Source: Paramecium tetraurelia (lineage: Eukaryota; Ciliophora; Oligohymenophorea; Peniculida; Parameciidae). From it: 64,000 bases of DNA. The stretch spans positions 126,737 through 190,736 of the forward strand of contig NW_001799629.1 of NCBI RefSeq assembly GCF_000165425.1, read 5' to 3'. Within the stretch, counting starts at the first letter, position 1. Every line of letters starts with the position of its first letter. Below the pieces are notes generated by a model. That model had not been told where the DNA came from and searched no databases. It was given only the letters and a program-made list of their open reading frames with translations. The position numbers were made by a program, and so were the translations under genes. This document shows, in pieces, positions 49,337-62,046 of the stretch.

Positions 49337-50318
49337 TAATAGTATAAATGATAATTTATAAATAAATAATATATTTTTCAAAGTAAATTTTGTATAAATT
49401 AAATAAGCAATTTCTCCAATCATTTATTGTAATCTATTGCAATATGATTAGGTCATCAATATATTTAATATAAATTGTTACTAAAATAATACTTACTTAA
49501 TTGAATTTGGTAATAATTGGGTTAATCTAAACTATTATTTTTAAATCAAAGCGAATGCAAGTGATGTTAAAATTTGTTTAATTTATAATGAATTAATTCA
49601 ATTATTAAAGTAATCAATAAATTTTTAATCAAGTTATATATTTTAAAATAATATAAGCTAAATAAAATAGAGTTACATATTCAACAATTTTAAGGTTATC
49701 CTTACTCAATAGAATTTAAATTCATTCTTACATAAGTTTACTACATATCTTAAGCTGCTCTTTAACAGTTAGGTAATTATTGATATTTTGTTAATTTATT
49801 TCAATTAATCATTTATTTGGTCACCCATTTTATTTACATATTGCTTATTATATTTACAATTTCCTAAATTTTAGAATAATTGGAAAGAAAGCACTGAATT
49901 AGCAACCAATAAGCAAAAAAGAAATAATAAAAATAATTTTATGGTAATATTTACACAACCAATTACTTATATTAATAATACAGAAAAACACTGAATTTAA
50001 TTGAAGTAAAATATTCATAACATTACAAGTAAAACTTCGTAATGAAAACTCAAATTATGTATTCTTCGAAAGAGAAATGGGTATCTTGGGGGATTCATTC
50101 TTGTTCCTATTCTTGGATTGTTAGAACCTGTAGTTTGAAATGAAAAATATAAATAATATAACCATTTAATATATAGAAAGTCTGTTCTTTACTTAGAATG
50201 AAATAAGTTTATAGACTACTTGTTTAAATGAATGGAACAATTATGGAATCCTTAATTTTGTAGTAAGACATGCTTTAATTGTTTGCTGCAAAAAGCTAAG
50301 ATATAATCATTAATTATA
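49337..50318. other. Intergenic region, no supported gene
   Basis: Almost 1 kb, AT-rich. Only short frames; a 33-codon ORF at about 50043-50144 has no support. Confidence 0.45.
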
Positions 50319-51898
50319 ATGTTTCCTAAATCTTGTGATGAATTATATCAATGTCGACTCTACAAAAAAAAGTTTCTTGGAAGCTCTCCTAGATATTTTT
50401 ATATCTTTTTGGACAAAGCTGTTGTGAATAAGGTAAAATAGTGAATGAAATGGGTTTATAGGAGTCTAATCGCAAAAGAGCAGATCGTGTTTTTAATGTG
50501 GAAAATACTAAGAGAATAGTTTGGAAATACACTACAGAATAACCAATAAAAATGAAAGGAATCATATTTGACAATGGAAACTAACCACAAGAATACTTTG
50601 GAGATGAAGATGTACTTCGTGAATTAAAAAAACATATCTCCAAGTTATTCTTTTAAGCCAAAGTACAGGAAGAATATGTGGCTATGTAAGTGATTGGATA
50701 AGGAAACTATGCTCTAGTACTAATTAAACTCATTATTATTAGGTTCTTGAATTATAACATTTACACTCAAATCAAAAATTCGCCTCCAAATGCATAGATA
50801 AAAAAAAACTATAGACAATAGAGTAAGGAATGGTAATTAATGTATTTAACTTGTAAAGGAATCCGTGTTGAATGAAATCCAAATAATGAGAATTTTAAGT
50901 CCCCATGAATAACTCATTAATTTGATTGAAGTCTACGAAGGAGATAATAACATATATCTCATAATGGATTTAGCCCAGGGCGGAAGTTTATACAAGGAAA
51001 TGAAGAATAAGTTGACTCTCTACAGTAGAAAAGAAGTCTAGAAAGTAAATATTATAATTTAAGATAAGATTATGTATTAGATATTATCTGGCTTATAATA
51101 CATTCATTCGAAAGGAATAATGCATAGAGATCTCAAGCCAGAGAACATCCTCTTCAAAGAAAAGGGGAACGTAAACACGTTGACTATTGCTGATTTTGGT
51201 TTGTCAGTAAAAGTTGATTCTTACCCATACCTATATCCCAAATGTGGAACTCCAGGCTTTGTAGCCCCAGAAGTGGTTAATTTGATAGATAAAACCTCAT
51301 CTTACACAACAGCATGTGATATTTTCTCTGCCGGTGTTATTTTTCACATTTTACTTTTGGGAGAAGGTCTATTTATTGGAAATGGTCACCAAGAGATTTT
51401 GAGGATGAATAAACAATTCTAAGTGGATTTAGGAAGAAATAAATACCAACAATTAGACTCTGATGCCAGAGACCTATTGTAAACTTAAATTCTATTATAT
51501 TAGATTTAAAATGATACTCTAAGATCCTGATCAACGATTTACAGCATATCAATGTCTTAATCATGTCTACTTTTAAAATGATGTTGCTCCATAATTAAAA
51601 CTAAAAATGTAATACTCTTTTGATTATGTGTCTTAGATAAGATAGTCCAACTAAGGTTTCTTTCGATCATTATCTTGATACTTACAACAGTCCTGATCAA
51701 AAATTAATGAACAAAGATAGCAAAAAATTATCTATAGTCACTAGAACTCCAATATATGCTCCAAAAGCCAGTACACCTGAATTACCAAAACAAAGATCCA
51801 TTATGGAGGAATTAAGTCCATTAAGTTCATTTTCTTTAGATTAGCTTTGTAATGAAACTCAAAAAGAAGATTAATTATAATTTGCTATTACTAAATGA
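50319..51898 (+). CDS. Protein kinase with N-terminal PH-like region
   Basis: A 473-residue protein with six introns (50433-50461, 50717-50742, 50833-50858, 51045-51068, 51479-51503, 51609-51636); exons sum exactly. Residues ~1-115 look like a PH-type domain (YQCRLYKKKFLGSSPRYFYI ... EDVLRELKKHI). The kinase domain has GQGNYALV, KFASKCIDKKKL, HRDLKPENILF, DFGLSVK and CGTPGFVAPEVV, all canonical. The tail (TRTPIYAPKASTPELPKQRS) is Ser/Thr/Pro rich. CAMK-like by the HRDLKPEN/GTPGFVAPE pattern. The PH-like part suggests membrane recruitment. Confidence 0.87.
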
Positions 51899-52273
51899 TA
51901 TTATATATATATATTGATATATTTTGATAAAAACCTAATATATAACCATTATGAATTTGAATTCCTCTAACAGAATGAATTAAATCTATATATATTAGAA
52001 TAATATTATTAAAATATATAGATTCTCTATTAAAATTATGACTTTTTTGATTAATTGTTCTTAGTTTAAGGAAATAAATTTTTTAATTTTTTATCAATAT
52101 TTTAAGAATAGTAGTAGAAAAATTTAATTATAAAAATTTAAAACTTCTTCGTCATTTAATTTTTAAAAATTATATAAGTTGATTGAGCATTAATGTATGA
52201 ATATTAATACTTAACTGTACTGATATATTGTTTGAGGATCACTAATTACAATTATTAACATCTATAATAATAA
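51899..52273. other. Intergenic region
   Basis: AT-rich spacer between convergent genes. Nothing recognised. Confidence 0.5.
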
Positions 52274-52871
52274 TCAAAGTAGTATTCTCTTGTTATAAGT
52301 TTTTTCTAAATTGTGTATATATTCTTGATGGTGGATTTAGAAATCTTCGATAAAGTTGGGAGGTAGATTGAAATTATGTTGTGGCTCGACTTCATCTTAA
52401 AATTTAGCATCTAATATTTTTTTCTATGATTAAACACAATTAGATTACTGCCAATTCTTCTCTTTCAATTTTTGATCCTCCATTATGTTTGAGTCTAATA
52501 TGTAAATTCAATGAAATGTCAGTCCCATAGACTTTGTCACATTTTTCATAAGGACACTATTTGAGCATAGAATAAAATGTACTTAAAAATCTCTTTTGAT
52601 GAGGTTGGCAGTTCTACGTTTTTTTTTGGTTTCTTATTTTTATGGTTAAACGAGGGTGTAATGTTCTGTGATTGATTCCTAAAATAACTCATCGATTTTG
52701 ACTTACTTCTAAATAATCAAGACGTTTAGCCAACAGATTTAAATCCTAATCTAAATGATCAATATTTTTGGAAATCTGTTAAAAGTTCATCATAAGGGTC
52801 TCTATTGTGCTTTTGGTACACAATGGCGGTTTTTTCCCCAAGAACTCGATTTGCTCTTTTTCACTCAACAT
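52274..52871 (-). CDS. Single C2H2 zinc-finger protein
   Basis: A 172-residue protein with three introns (52679-52706, 28 nt; 52557-52582, 26 nt; 52424-52448, 25 nt). The N-terminal helix starts MLSEKEQIEFLGKKPPLCTK. A basic segment (KQETKKKRRTANLIKRDFQ) leads into one C2H2 finger, CPYEKCDKVYGTDISLNLHI followed by RLKH. The finger is completed only after the second intron is removed, which supports the model. The C-terminus has NFNLPPNFIEDFQIH. Probably a nucleic-acid-binding factor; target unknown. Confidence 0.8.
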
Positions 52872-53059
52872 ACTAATTTTTTACTATAACTATTAATTAA
52901 TTTGAGAATGATTGCACACTTACTTTTTCTAAAATATTCCTATTATATATTTCTTTTGAAAATATAAAATCGCTAAACAAAGAGAATTGTTTCAAATATA
53001 ATTTATTTATATGAGGACAAATATTCATAATAAGTATTAGAATATTAAATAATTACAAA

Positions 53060-54189
53060 ATGGATTATGATAAATTGTACACGAGAATTAAAAAGTACCC
53101 TCAAAAATGGGGATTGTAAGAAGTAGAAACTTGGTTGGCAATAACTGGACTCTCAGAATTTTAATTCAAATTCGTTTCAAATTAAATAGATGGTGCTCTC
53201 TTATCGGCCCTTGAAGAAAGCGACCTGATTGAAATAGGAATAGATGAGAAATCTGAAAAATTCCCAATTTTAATCCAATGTAGAAATTGAATACATAAGT
53301 AGGGATTAAATAAGGTCTAAAAGATTACTCATATTTTCTTAAAGATAAACTGCATTAAGAGTATATCCTTTAGGGAACAACAGAAGATGATCTGAGCATA
53401 ACAAAATGCTAGCGTTCTTCATTGATAGCATCGTAGAATTATGAGAAAACTATTTAAAAGGTTGTTACTTTCTATTAAGAGGAAGGTGCAATTAACGAGG
53501 TGTAACCATTTTAATAGGTGAGTCAAAAATATGAATAAAATCTGAATGGACTCATCTTAATTTTATATCAAGATCCTCCAAAATAATACCATTTTCTTAA
53601 TTAAGAAATAACAATAGGAAGAAACTACGATAATACAATCGTTTTATCTGAAGATTACATAAGCAGACAACATTGTAAAATAACATGGAATTCAAACAAC
53701 CAAGCATTTTATCTACAAGATTTGGGTTCTACATCAGGAACCTACATTTTACTCATTTATCCAACTTTGTTATAAGAATAATTTATCATATAAATGGGAT
53801 CTGCTTAATATAGAATAGAGAGACTAGATATCCAAGGTGTGAAATGTTCAGTACAGATGAAGATTGTTGAAGGCAATAGATTAGGGTTTACATTTTGTTT
53901 TGAATTAATAAAAAATTAGTCGAGTTTATTATTCGGCCGGAATTAGTAGTTGTTTGCTATGGATCCTGTAATTATTTGAGTTTCACATAGATAGAATTTG
54001 AGCAATATACATGCACAATTTCAATTCATCGATGATGGATTAGTTATTGAAGATCAAGGTAGTAGAAATGGTACTTGGTTGAGATTGAGTGTTCCTTCAT
54101 AAGTTAGTGAACCAATTAAATTGATAAATGGAAGGAGATTTAGATTAGCTTATGAGAAGGTTTTTGAATGTGTTGTGAATCAAATTTGA
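53060..54189 (+). CDS. SAM domain plus two FHA domains
   Basis: A 360-residue protein with two introns (53280-53299, 20 nt; 53968-53994, 27 nt). The N-terminal SAM domain runs from WGLQEVETWLAITGLSEF to SDLIEIGIDEKSEKFPILIQ and is completed across the first intron (LGIKQGLKDYSYFLKD). FHA1: ITIGRNYDNTIVLSEDYISR, RQHCKITW, DLGSTSGTYI. FHA2: LLFGRNQQLFAMDP, NLSNIHAQFQFIDD, DQGSRNGTWLRL. FHA domains bind phospho-Thr and SAM domains oligomerise, so a phospho-dependent scaffold is a reasonable inference. No catalytic domain is present. Confidence 0.88.
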
Positions 54190-54272
54190 ATAGATGTTTG
54201 TGGTTTAGTTAAATTTGTATTCATATTTAAGAAAGAAAAATAATGTAAACTGTATTTTAATAATGATTCTAA

Positions 54273-55548
54273 TCAATTTGCTATTAGTTTTCTCTTGAGT
54301 TATCCTAATTTGGAGGATATCAAATCTACAGCTACAGCAACGGATCTCTTTTATTTGATTCTAGGTTTATCTATAATATGAATACCTGCTGGCAGTATCA
54401 GTTTCGTATTCTTATCTCTTCAATCTACAATCATTATCTCTGTTTTCTTTCTCTTTTGATTTGATGGAAATCTTTTGATCAACTTCGAATTTTTCATTTT
54501 TGGCTTATTGGATTCTGTTTGATAAGGAATCAATCAATCCTGAATAAATAATTAAATCAACATTATACCTTCCATATAAGTTTTATCTTGATTGGCTTTA
54601 ACCAATTGATCAGATAAGAGAGTTCTCAAATCTTCATATGAGCTTTATCTGAGATTTTCAGCTTAATCCTCTCTGATTCTTTCTGATTAAATGTAATTTT
54701 CAATTTGTTTAAGAATTGACAAGACCTTTCTAGTCAACACTTCACATTGACTTGGTTCATCTGCTGAAGTTTAAGCCTAACTAGCCAATTGACTCAGAAT
54801 TTCAATTATGGATTTATAGCCTTCCAAATGAACCTTGAATTGTATTGTTATAGTTTACATGATGTTTTAATTTATTGACTTTTTGAGCCACTTAAGCAAA
54901 TGAGGAAATTCCCTTAGAATCAATATCTTCTTCGACATCTTCATCATTGTATTAGAAACTGAAATCTTCTTAAAGGAATGATGGTTATGGTTATTAGAAT
55001 CTATTTCTGTTCTTTACCAACACATCCAAGTATTTATTGAAGTATCCTTTGACTTAATTAACTCCGAATAATGCTTATTCAAGATTGTCCAGAATTGTTT
55101 AGTAGGTGGCTGATTCCTTTTGTCTCTTCAATGTCTAATAATCTACTTCTGCCTTCAAATCTGCGATTTCTAGATTCTTTCTCTCCAAACTAGCCACTGC
55201 TTATACTTTCTATGGGTTCAATGAATCTAAATCACTCTTCAAAGTAAGGGAAGTGACAGTGCTTGTGTTAATAATTTCTGTCAATTAGCTCAAAGCAATA
55301 TCACAGTTCTATTTGAATCTTACAATTCTCTCATCATCTCTTTTTTGCTCTCCTTCCAATGTTTGTTCTAAGTGTTGCATTATATCAACCAAATTAGAGA
55401 CTACTGGATCATCTGTTTACATCTCCATCTGAATTGTTTGTAAAATTGTTTATCCAAATTATGTTTCTTCTAGTTCAGCTATTTATTGATCAAATTCTGT
55501 TGCTAGACAGCCCACAATCACCAATACAAGAAGCAAGGCTCGTTTCAT
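54273..55548 (-). CDS. Trichocyst matrix protein (TMP) precursor
   Basis: A 398-residue precursor with three introns (54834-54858, 25 nt; 54540-54568, 29 nt; 54361-54385, 25 nt); exons sum exactly. It begins with a signal peptide (MKRALLLVLVIVGCLA) and continues EFDQQIAELEETQFGQTILQ, a start typical of Paramecium TMPs. Two long helical, coiled-coil halves are joined by an acidic spacer (NDEDVEEDIDSKGI), as in precursors that are cleaved to two mature chains. It ends LISSKLGQLKRKLIAN. TMPs form the crystalline core of trichocysts, secretory organelles that fire on stimulation. This gene is the strongest organism marker in the window. Confidence 0.93.
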
Positions 55549-55822
55549 ATTTAATATATAATTAACAATAAAAATCCGTTTTCCACTCTGTTTATTAATA
55601 TGCTTATAAATTCGATAAACTTACTCTAATGAATTAATGTACTCATTTTGATATCAACTACAAATTATTCAACATTATTATCAGTAAAGATATATATGAT
55701 ACAACCAGATATCTTTAACAAACTTATATAACTTAAATCATTCAAATTGAGACTGCTAATTTTAATTAACTATTTAAAACTTGATTTAGCTGCAAAAATT
55801 AGATTATAAATTTAATTTAAAA

Positions 55823-56005
55823 ATGAACTCAGAAATAATTGAAGTGTGTTAACATTAAAAAGACAACATACTTGTTAAAATGAAGAACGGAGAAAAGAAA
55901 TGGTTTAAATTTGACGAGGTTCTCAAATAATAGCCAAAAATGCTTGCACAATGGCTTGAGAAGCAAGTATTTTTCAGGGAAGTGGAGGAAGATAAATTAT
56001 ATTGA
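55823..56005 (+). CDS. Small protein, possibly chromo-like
   Basis: An intron-free 60-residue ORF: it starts MNSEIIEVCQHQKDNILVKM and continues with NGEKKWFKFDEVLKQQPKML, then AQWLEKQVFFREVEE. The order of three strands and a C-terminal helix with W/F positions loosely resembles a chromodomain, but that is a weak resemblance. It may be an isolated exon or a true micro-protein. Confidence 0.5.
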
Positions 56006-56777
56006 TGTGTTTTATTTTATTTAAAATTCAAAGATTCAAACTCCATTCCAAATTAAAATCACCAATCTCAAGAGCTTCTTGCCTTCATTTCTATCCTTCA
56101 TTCATTAAAATTTTACTAAATTTCCGGCTAGAATAATATATTCTCAAAATTAGTTATTTCATTAAATGGATTGAGAGGTTCAAAATCTAAAACATCTAAA
56201 TTCAGGATACTCATTTTACAGTTAAGCAACATCATACCTTTATTTAGATCTTTAATTTATTATCCCAATCAAATTAAGCATAATAAAATAAAAATCTAAT
56301 TCATCATATAAAATCACATTTAAATTAGTCTTATCTAATAATAAATTCAATAATATCAGTTTATAATCTACAAATAATCTTCATTCTTTTTGTATTTATT
56401 AAACTATTAAAGTATTAATGTAATATAAATCTTAACTCAATATTTTTTAGTTTGTTAAAAGCAATTATAAATTATTTTAAGTTACTCATTAATAATTTTT
56501 TTAGGATTCATACTTTTTTAAGTAAATTCCTTTAATAATTACTATTTTTGTAAGTAAAACATACAACAATCTCGAGAAACTTTAGTCCCAGTGATTAAGT
56601 TACAAAAGTAATAATGGCGATATTGTTTAAAGGATATTAATGGTAAAAATATATTTATTAATTGGTATTCAAAGCTCTCAATGAATTAAATGAATAAAAT
56701 ATATCAAAATTTATGTTTCTTTTTAAATAATATCATCAAAAATATATCAATTTATTGAAATAACGAAAAACACTAGA
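56006..56777. other. Intergenic region; one weak short ORF
   Basis: AT-rich. A 38-codon minus-strand ORF at 56098-56214 (MSILNLDVLDFEPLNPFN) is the only protein-like stretch and may be an exon or chance. Confidence 0.4.
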
Positions 56778-57180
56778 ATGAATAAAGAATAGAGCAGAAT
56801 CCATGATAAAAATTAACCTAAAAGTGCACTAAAAAAAGAAATTAAAAAAGGAAATTAGAGTATTTAAGATCAAAATAACTTAAGTTAAAAGGTTTGATAG
56901 AAAGGGGCAAGAAATTAAATAAGGTTCAAAATATGAGATCACAATCAATGACAAGGCCTAATTTTTCACTCTTAATGATAATGATAATGAAATCGCTAAT
57001 CTAGACTTATCCAATTCCTCGAAATATGAAAACACAGAGAGTTGTTCTAAAACTAACCTTAGGACTTCTAGAAGTCTAGAACTCAATTCGAAGGAGGAAG
57101 CGTTTTTGAAGATGCTGAGTTATAATTTCGAATAAAATAAGAAAAAAGGAAAAGGAAAAGAATGTTGTATTATTTAGTGA
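56778..57180 (+). CDS. Small polybasic CaaX-box protein, apparent 1-nt frameshift
   Basis: The ATG at 56778 gives MNKEQSRIHDKNQPKSALKK. Good coding then continues one frame over: VFKIKITQVKRFDRKGQEI, later EIANLDLSNSSKYENTESC, and the end QNKKKGKGKECCIIQ before TGA. The switch falls at a run of six A (56844-56849). One fewer A joins the parts, and length modulo three (403 nt) fits one extra base. The last four residues, CIIQ, form a CaaX prenylation box next to a Lys-rich stretch, with an adjacent Cys available for palmitoylation: a classic peripheral membrane anchor. Family unknown; not a GTPase. Confidence 0.55.
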
Positions 57181-57382
57181 AACCCTCACTATTGTATTTA
57201 TATTCTAATTTATGAATAAATATTTATTAAAGTCAACTATATTTTAATAATATATATATGCAATTTTTAAATTAATGAGCAAGCGACTTTATTTTGGAGA
57301 CGAAAAATGCCCAACTCAAAGTATCACTATTTTTCTAAGTTTACCTCCTAAGAAAATTGCTCTTATGCTGCATTTCATAAAT

Positions 57383-57813
57383 TCACTTAAATGATTGCAT
57401 ACATAATTTATTGAAGAATTTAAATTTAATAATAATCAAATCTAAATCAGTTAAATCATTTTACTTTTCATTATCATCCATTGCTCCACCAAAGTTACTT
57501 TTTTGGAGACTTTGATAAATTATATAGTTATGATATCTAAGACTTGTGACATCATACAATTTATAATATGAGGAATCGTTGAGAAATTCATTCTTATTTA
57601 TATACAATTTAAGAAAAATGATCATATCATAACTCATATCACTTCCTATATTTAAGACATCATGCATTTAAGTTACTGTATTTATTGCTATAATCCATTA
57701 ATTAATGCAATCTTCTCTTCCAATTCTTTTCTAGAGAGTTCAGAACAATTTGGAGTCCTCTTTTTTTGTTGAATCTCACATGACTCTTCTTCTGACGACT
57801 GAGTTTTGGACAT
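57383..57813 (-). CDS. Hypothetical protein, exon structure uncertain
   Basis: The start MSKTQSSEEESCEIQQKKRT at 57813 and the helix LSRKELEEKIALINGLQQQI are convincing. After about residue 45 the frame must change, and a later block (NEFLNDSSYYKLYDVTSLRY, SNFGGAMDDNEK) is in another frame. A 35-nt intron (57648-57682) could connect them, but other choices exist. Confidence 0.4.
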
Positions 57814-58636
57814 TTTTTTTAATACTCTCTACTTCTTTATTCTTTTGTATATTGGTTGAGGGGTCAAGAGCTTTGAAGAAACAGTGCAAATATTCTTCAA
57901 CTGTTGACAAATTGATTCAATCTTTTAATTTTCTGTCAAACTTAATTTTTAACCTGAGTTATTCATTATCATGTCATCCAAGATTATTTGCATACTAAAT
58001 TTATGAAAAGGAAAATTTTTGGAAAAATTAATTTATATTATTTTCAATACAAGAATTAATTAATCCGTTTTAATATATTTAGAAATAATAGACACAAAAT
58101 AAAATGAGTTAAACTATGATTTCTGTATTTATTTATAAATATTATAATTATTATAATTAAAATACTAACGAATTATTTAGTTTATTTTTATGCTAATTAA
58201 TATTAATTAACAACCCAAAAATATGAGAAAACCTTACTCAAACCCCAAACCTTAAATCCTTATTAGAATAAGCGCATTTTCTGATTAAGAGGTTAAGCAC
58301 TAAAATTAAGGTCTACTAGTGCACTTCAATATATATATTTCCAAATCTATTGAAAATTATATCCTTGAAGTATCTAATACTTAAATCACTATTTAAATTT
58401 GAGCTATTAAAATTAGTATGAAAGTAATTTTTTATATTCGTTTTAAATTGTGTTGATTTTATGATTTAAGATGAAACTAGTTTGAGAGCCTTTTGTTATA
58501 ACATAAACGAGAAATTGATAGATCGACTGTACGAAATTTTGTGAATTTGAATTCTATTAATAGATTTATACTATTAAAGTAGTCTATTAATCCTGATTTT
58601 TAATAATTAATTTACAAAACATATTTTGATTAAAAA
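57814..58636. other. Intergenic region, no supported gene
   Basis: About 0.8 kb AT-rich. Nothing recognised on either strand. Confidence 0.5.
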
Positions 58637-60148
58637 ATGTTCAAACTGACTCCCTCAGCTAATTCTTAGAGATCAACACCAAAAAGTTATAGAAGATTGA
58701 GCTCAATCAGCCATTCCAATGGAGAAGTGCTAATGAATGATTATTTTAACTTACCAATGGTATCTACAAAGAGCACATTTGGAAATTATGGAGTTATTGG
58801 ATTTAAACCCAACACAATCTCAGTAATTGGAGATTATGATGAAAATAACCAATAATTTTCTTAAGAGAATAACAAAAGACCAACTTAAATGCAAATTGTC
58901 TAAGGAGAAAATAGTCAAGACACCACTAACTACGATATCCTTGAGAAGTATTATTAAAACAAGGCAATTACTACTTAAAGAAGAATGGAAGTTAAAAAAA
59001 CCAATACTAGAGAAAATATAAGAGAAGTGAGAAATTTAAGCCTTTAAAAAAAAAACGTACAAAATTTAGACAAATTAAATGAAAGTCAAAAATATTCTTC
59101 TGGAAGAAATTATATTATAAGAGAAAACTAATTCAAGTAAAATAACAATGATGTACAGTTTTCAAACATAGATTATGGCTATTAACAAAAAACAAATACT
59201 ATCGAAATGATTTCAAAAAGAATTGAGAATTCTAAAAGAACACTTAAGAAGGTATTTCTTAGTGTTTTTTTCTCCATGGTGATTTCAAAAAAGTACAGAT
59301 TATTTAAACAAGAAGAAAAGTAAATAATTACCATCTTAAATTGTAAACTTTAAAGTTGCTAGAAAGTAATAAACCAAATTGGAATTAGATAAGTTGAAGA
59401 GCAATAATAATAATTCGTCTAAATTGTTTCAAATAAGGTTATTCACTATCTAAACAACCAAACTTATATCAATGAATGCAATTAGAATGACGATGTATCT
59501 AATCCAGTATAAAGTATGGATTGGAAAAAACTTAGAGTTCAAAGCTTTTCAAAATTAATTTACTAAAATCTGGAATTACTCACCAGAGAATGCAATTTCC
59601 CAGAACTATTGAAATGCTAATTGATCACCAGTCTTTATAAAACTTCGAAATAATAGACTTCATTTTTCGTAGGAGAAAGATGTCATTTCTATTAAGCAAA
59701 TAGAATCTAACTTACTAGAGAATAAAAATTAGCAATAGCTATGGAATACTTACTATTTTAAATAGTAATTCCAAAGTTACTACAAATAGTTAATGGTTTA
59801 CCAACTTACAGCCAAAATCACAAAATCTATACTTAATAGATAATAGTAATAATTGCAAGTCTCTTACATCGATAATTTGTAAATAGATTTTAAAACATGA
59901 AAAAAGTAAAGAATCCTAATGGTTATATGGTCAATAAAAAATTGAGTATATAATATTTAGAAAATGGTTTATTTTGCAATGAAATTAGCATTGCAGGCAA
60001 CACTGGTGATAATAACGAAGTCCTCGAAGGACTATTAGAATAAGACCAAATTTAATCAATTGAAAATTCAAAGCCAGTTTGGAAATAATCAATGGATAAT
60101 CTCTTTGATTAGATCCTGTCAAATGTCCAAGATGTAATAAACTTTTGA
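58637..60148 (+). CDS. Hypothetical protein
   Basis: A single intron-free frame of 503 residues from ATG 58637 to TGA 60146-60148, far longer than chance in this code. It starts MFKLTPSANSQRSTPKSYRR. The first ~240 residues are Ser/Asn/Gln rich and probably disordered. The C-terminal half has globular character (WKKLRVQSFSKLIYQNLELL, EQKLAIAMEYLLFQIVIPKL, KNPNGYMVNKKLSIQYLENG). No domain recognised. Confidence 0.75.
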
Positions 60149-60582
60149 TTTTATATTACTTTCTCTTTATATTATGTTAATGATCATACTATATCTTTTT
60201 ATTTTTTTTGAATTCTAATTTTAATAGTAAATCAGAAATATGATTAAATGGAAATCAATTTTCGAATTTTTATCTAAAATATTGTTTTAATGGGGTATTA
60301 AAGATTAACTAGCATAATTGTAATTGTTCAAATGTGTTAATATTGAGATCTGAGTAATTATAATGAAATTGAAGAAAATCTAAAGGAAATATATTTGATG
60401 CCTATTAATTAAGCTCATTTTTTTATTTGAATTCAATTCATCATCAAAGTAATAAAAAAAAGTGACATTACTACATATTAATTCTATATATATATATTTA
60501 AATCATTTAATTAAAAATAAATACAGAAATAAATAATTAGTTTAATAGATGAATAAAATAAAATAATTAATTATTTAATTAT
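60149..60582. other. Intergenic region
   Basis: AT-rich upstream region of U2AF2. No gene or clear element recognised. Confidence 0.5.
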
Positions 60583-61987
60583 ATGAATTAAGAAGTGGAA
60601 AACAAGGAAGTTAAGGATTAGAAAGACCAAATTGAATAAGAGTCTGATGACAATGAGAAGAATGATAAAAAGGAATAGATATTACAATAAGAGTAGAAGA
60701 AAAAGAAGAAGAAAAATAAAAAGAAGAAGAAATGGGGAGAAGAAGGTATCTAGAAATGAAATATTAGAGGAAATTATGACTGATTTTGATGATGATTGGT
60801 AGAATAAAGTGAAGATGTCTAAGATATTGCAAGACCCTGATTTACCTCAGCACATTAAAGAAAAATATGCAATTTATGAGAATAATCCTTATATGATGAT
60901 AGTGTCAAATGTACCCCTGAATGTGTAATTGAAGGAATTGGAGGAATATTTTAATACCCTTATCACTTCACTTGACCCAAAAATCAGTATTGATAAATTA
61001 TATATTAGCCGAAAGACCTATCAAGGCTATTGAATATGGGGCCACAAAGTCTTGGGTAGTTTTGGAATGCAGTTCAAAGGAAGCTAAAAGAGCATTAGTC
61101 ACTTAAGATTAGGTTCAATTCGTTAATAATTGTAAAATAAAAGTAGAGAGACCAAGAAAATTTTTAGAAAGAATTTTAAATCCATAAGCAAGGGAAGGGG
61201 AACTGAGTGCTGAATAAAAATAAGAAGACAACACTAGATTGTATTTGGGAGGATTACCAACATATCTGAGAGATGAGGATGTGATGAAACTCATACAATC
61301 ATTTGGAACAACTAAATATTTCAATTTAGTAAAGGATACTACATCCAATACTGAGATTTCAAAAGGTTATTGTTTTTTTGAATATGAAAACACTGGCTCC
61401 ACTGCAAAGGCTTTGAAAGCACTCAATAATTTATAGATAGGAGACAAGAAATTGAAAATTTGTAAGGTCCAAGGGGAACCTTAATAAAATAAAAAAATTA
61501 ATGGAAGAGAATAGCCTTCTAATTATGCAGGTTCATTTTTGGCTTCGTGTGATTTATTGCGATTGCCTTAAATATAATAGATGTTAACAATCCCTTAGTC
61601 TGCTTTGATTCCAAGTAAGGTTGTGCAATTTTTGAATATGGTAACAATTAAATATTATAATTAAAGTGCTCAGTTGAAGATCTGTATGAAGATGATCTAT
61701 ACGAAGAATTGATGGAAGATATTAGAAGTGAATGCATTCGTTTTGGTTAAATAGAGAAAATAGAAATACCAAGACCAGATAAGGAATCAGGGTAATAAAC
61801 AATTAAATATGAGTATAGCTTTTGTAATCCAGCAGTAGGAAAGATCTTTGTGAAGTTTTATTATTAAATTCCAGCTAAGAAAGCTAAATTTCATCTTGCA
61901 GGTCGCACATATAATAAGAGGACTGTTGTTACTTCTTTTTATCCTGAGGAACAGTTTGACTATAAGGATTATTTGATAAACGGATGA
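60583..61987 (+). CDS. U2AF2: U2AF large subunit (U2AF65) homologue
   Basis: A 444-residue protein with three introns (60746-60767, 60987-61008, 61641-61666); the exon sum is exact. The N-terminus is Lys/Glu/Gln rich rather than a true RS domain. RRM1 begins ~95 (YMMIVSNVPLNVQLKELEEY). RRM2 begins ~201 (TRLYLGGLPTYLRDEDV; RNP1-like KGYCFFEYEN). The C-terminal U2AF-homology motif starts ~338 (VEDLYEDDLYEELMEDIRSE, FGQIEKIEIPRPDKESG, GKIFVKFYY, RTVVTSFYPEEQFDYKDY). It recognises the polypyrimidine tract and, through the UHM, SF1 at the branch site. Notable because introns in this organism leave almost no room for a polypyrimidine tract. Confidence 0.93.
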
Positions 61988-62046
61988 TTGCTTGAGTTTA
62001 CGATATTTTAATTATTCTATAATGGTAAATTGATTAATGATTATAA

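Noticed and set aside
57750-57998. Plus-strand 82-codon hydrophobic ORF
   Set aside because: It is antisense to the minus-strand coding stretch that starts MSKTQSSEEESCEI. The hydrophobicity is the complement of Lys/Glu codons.
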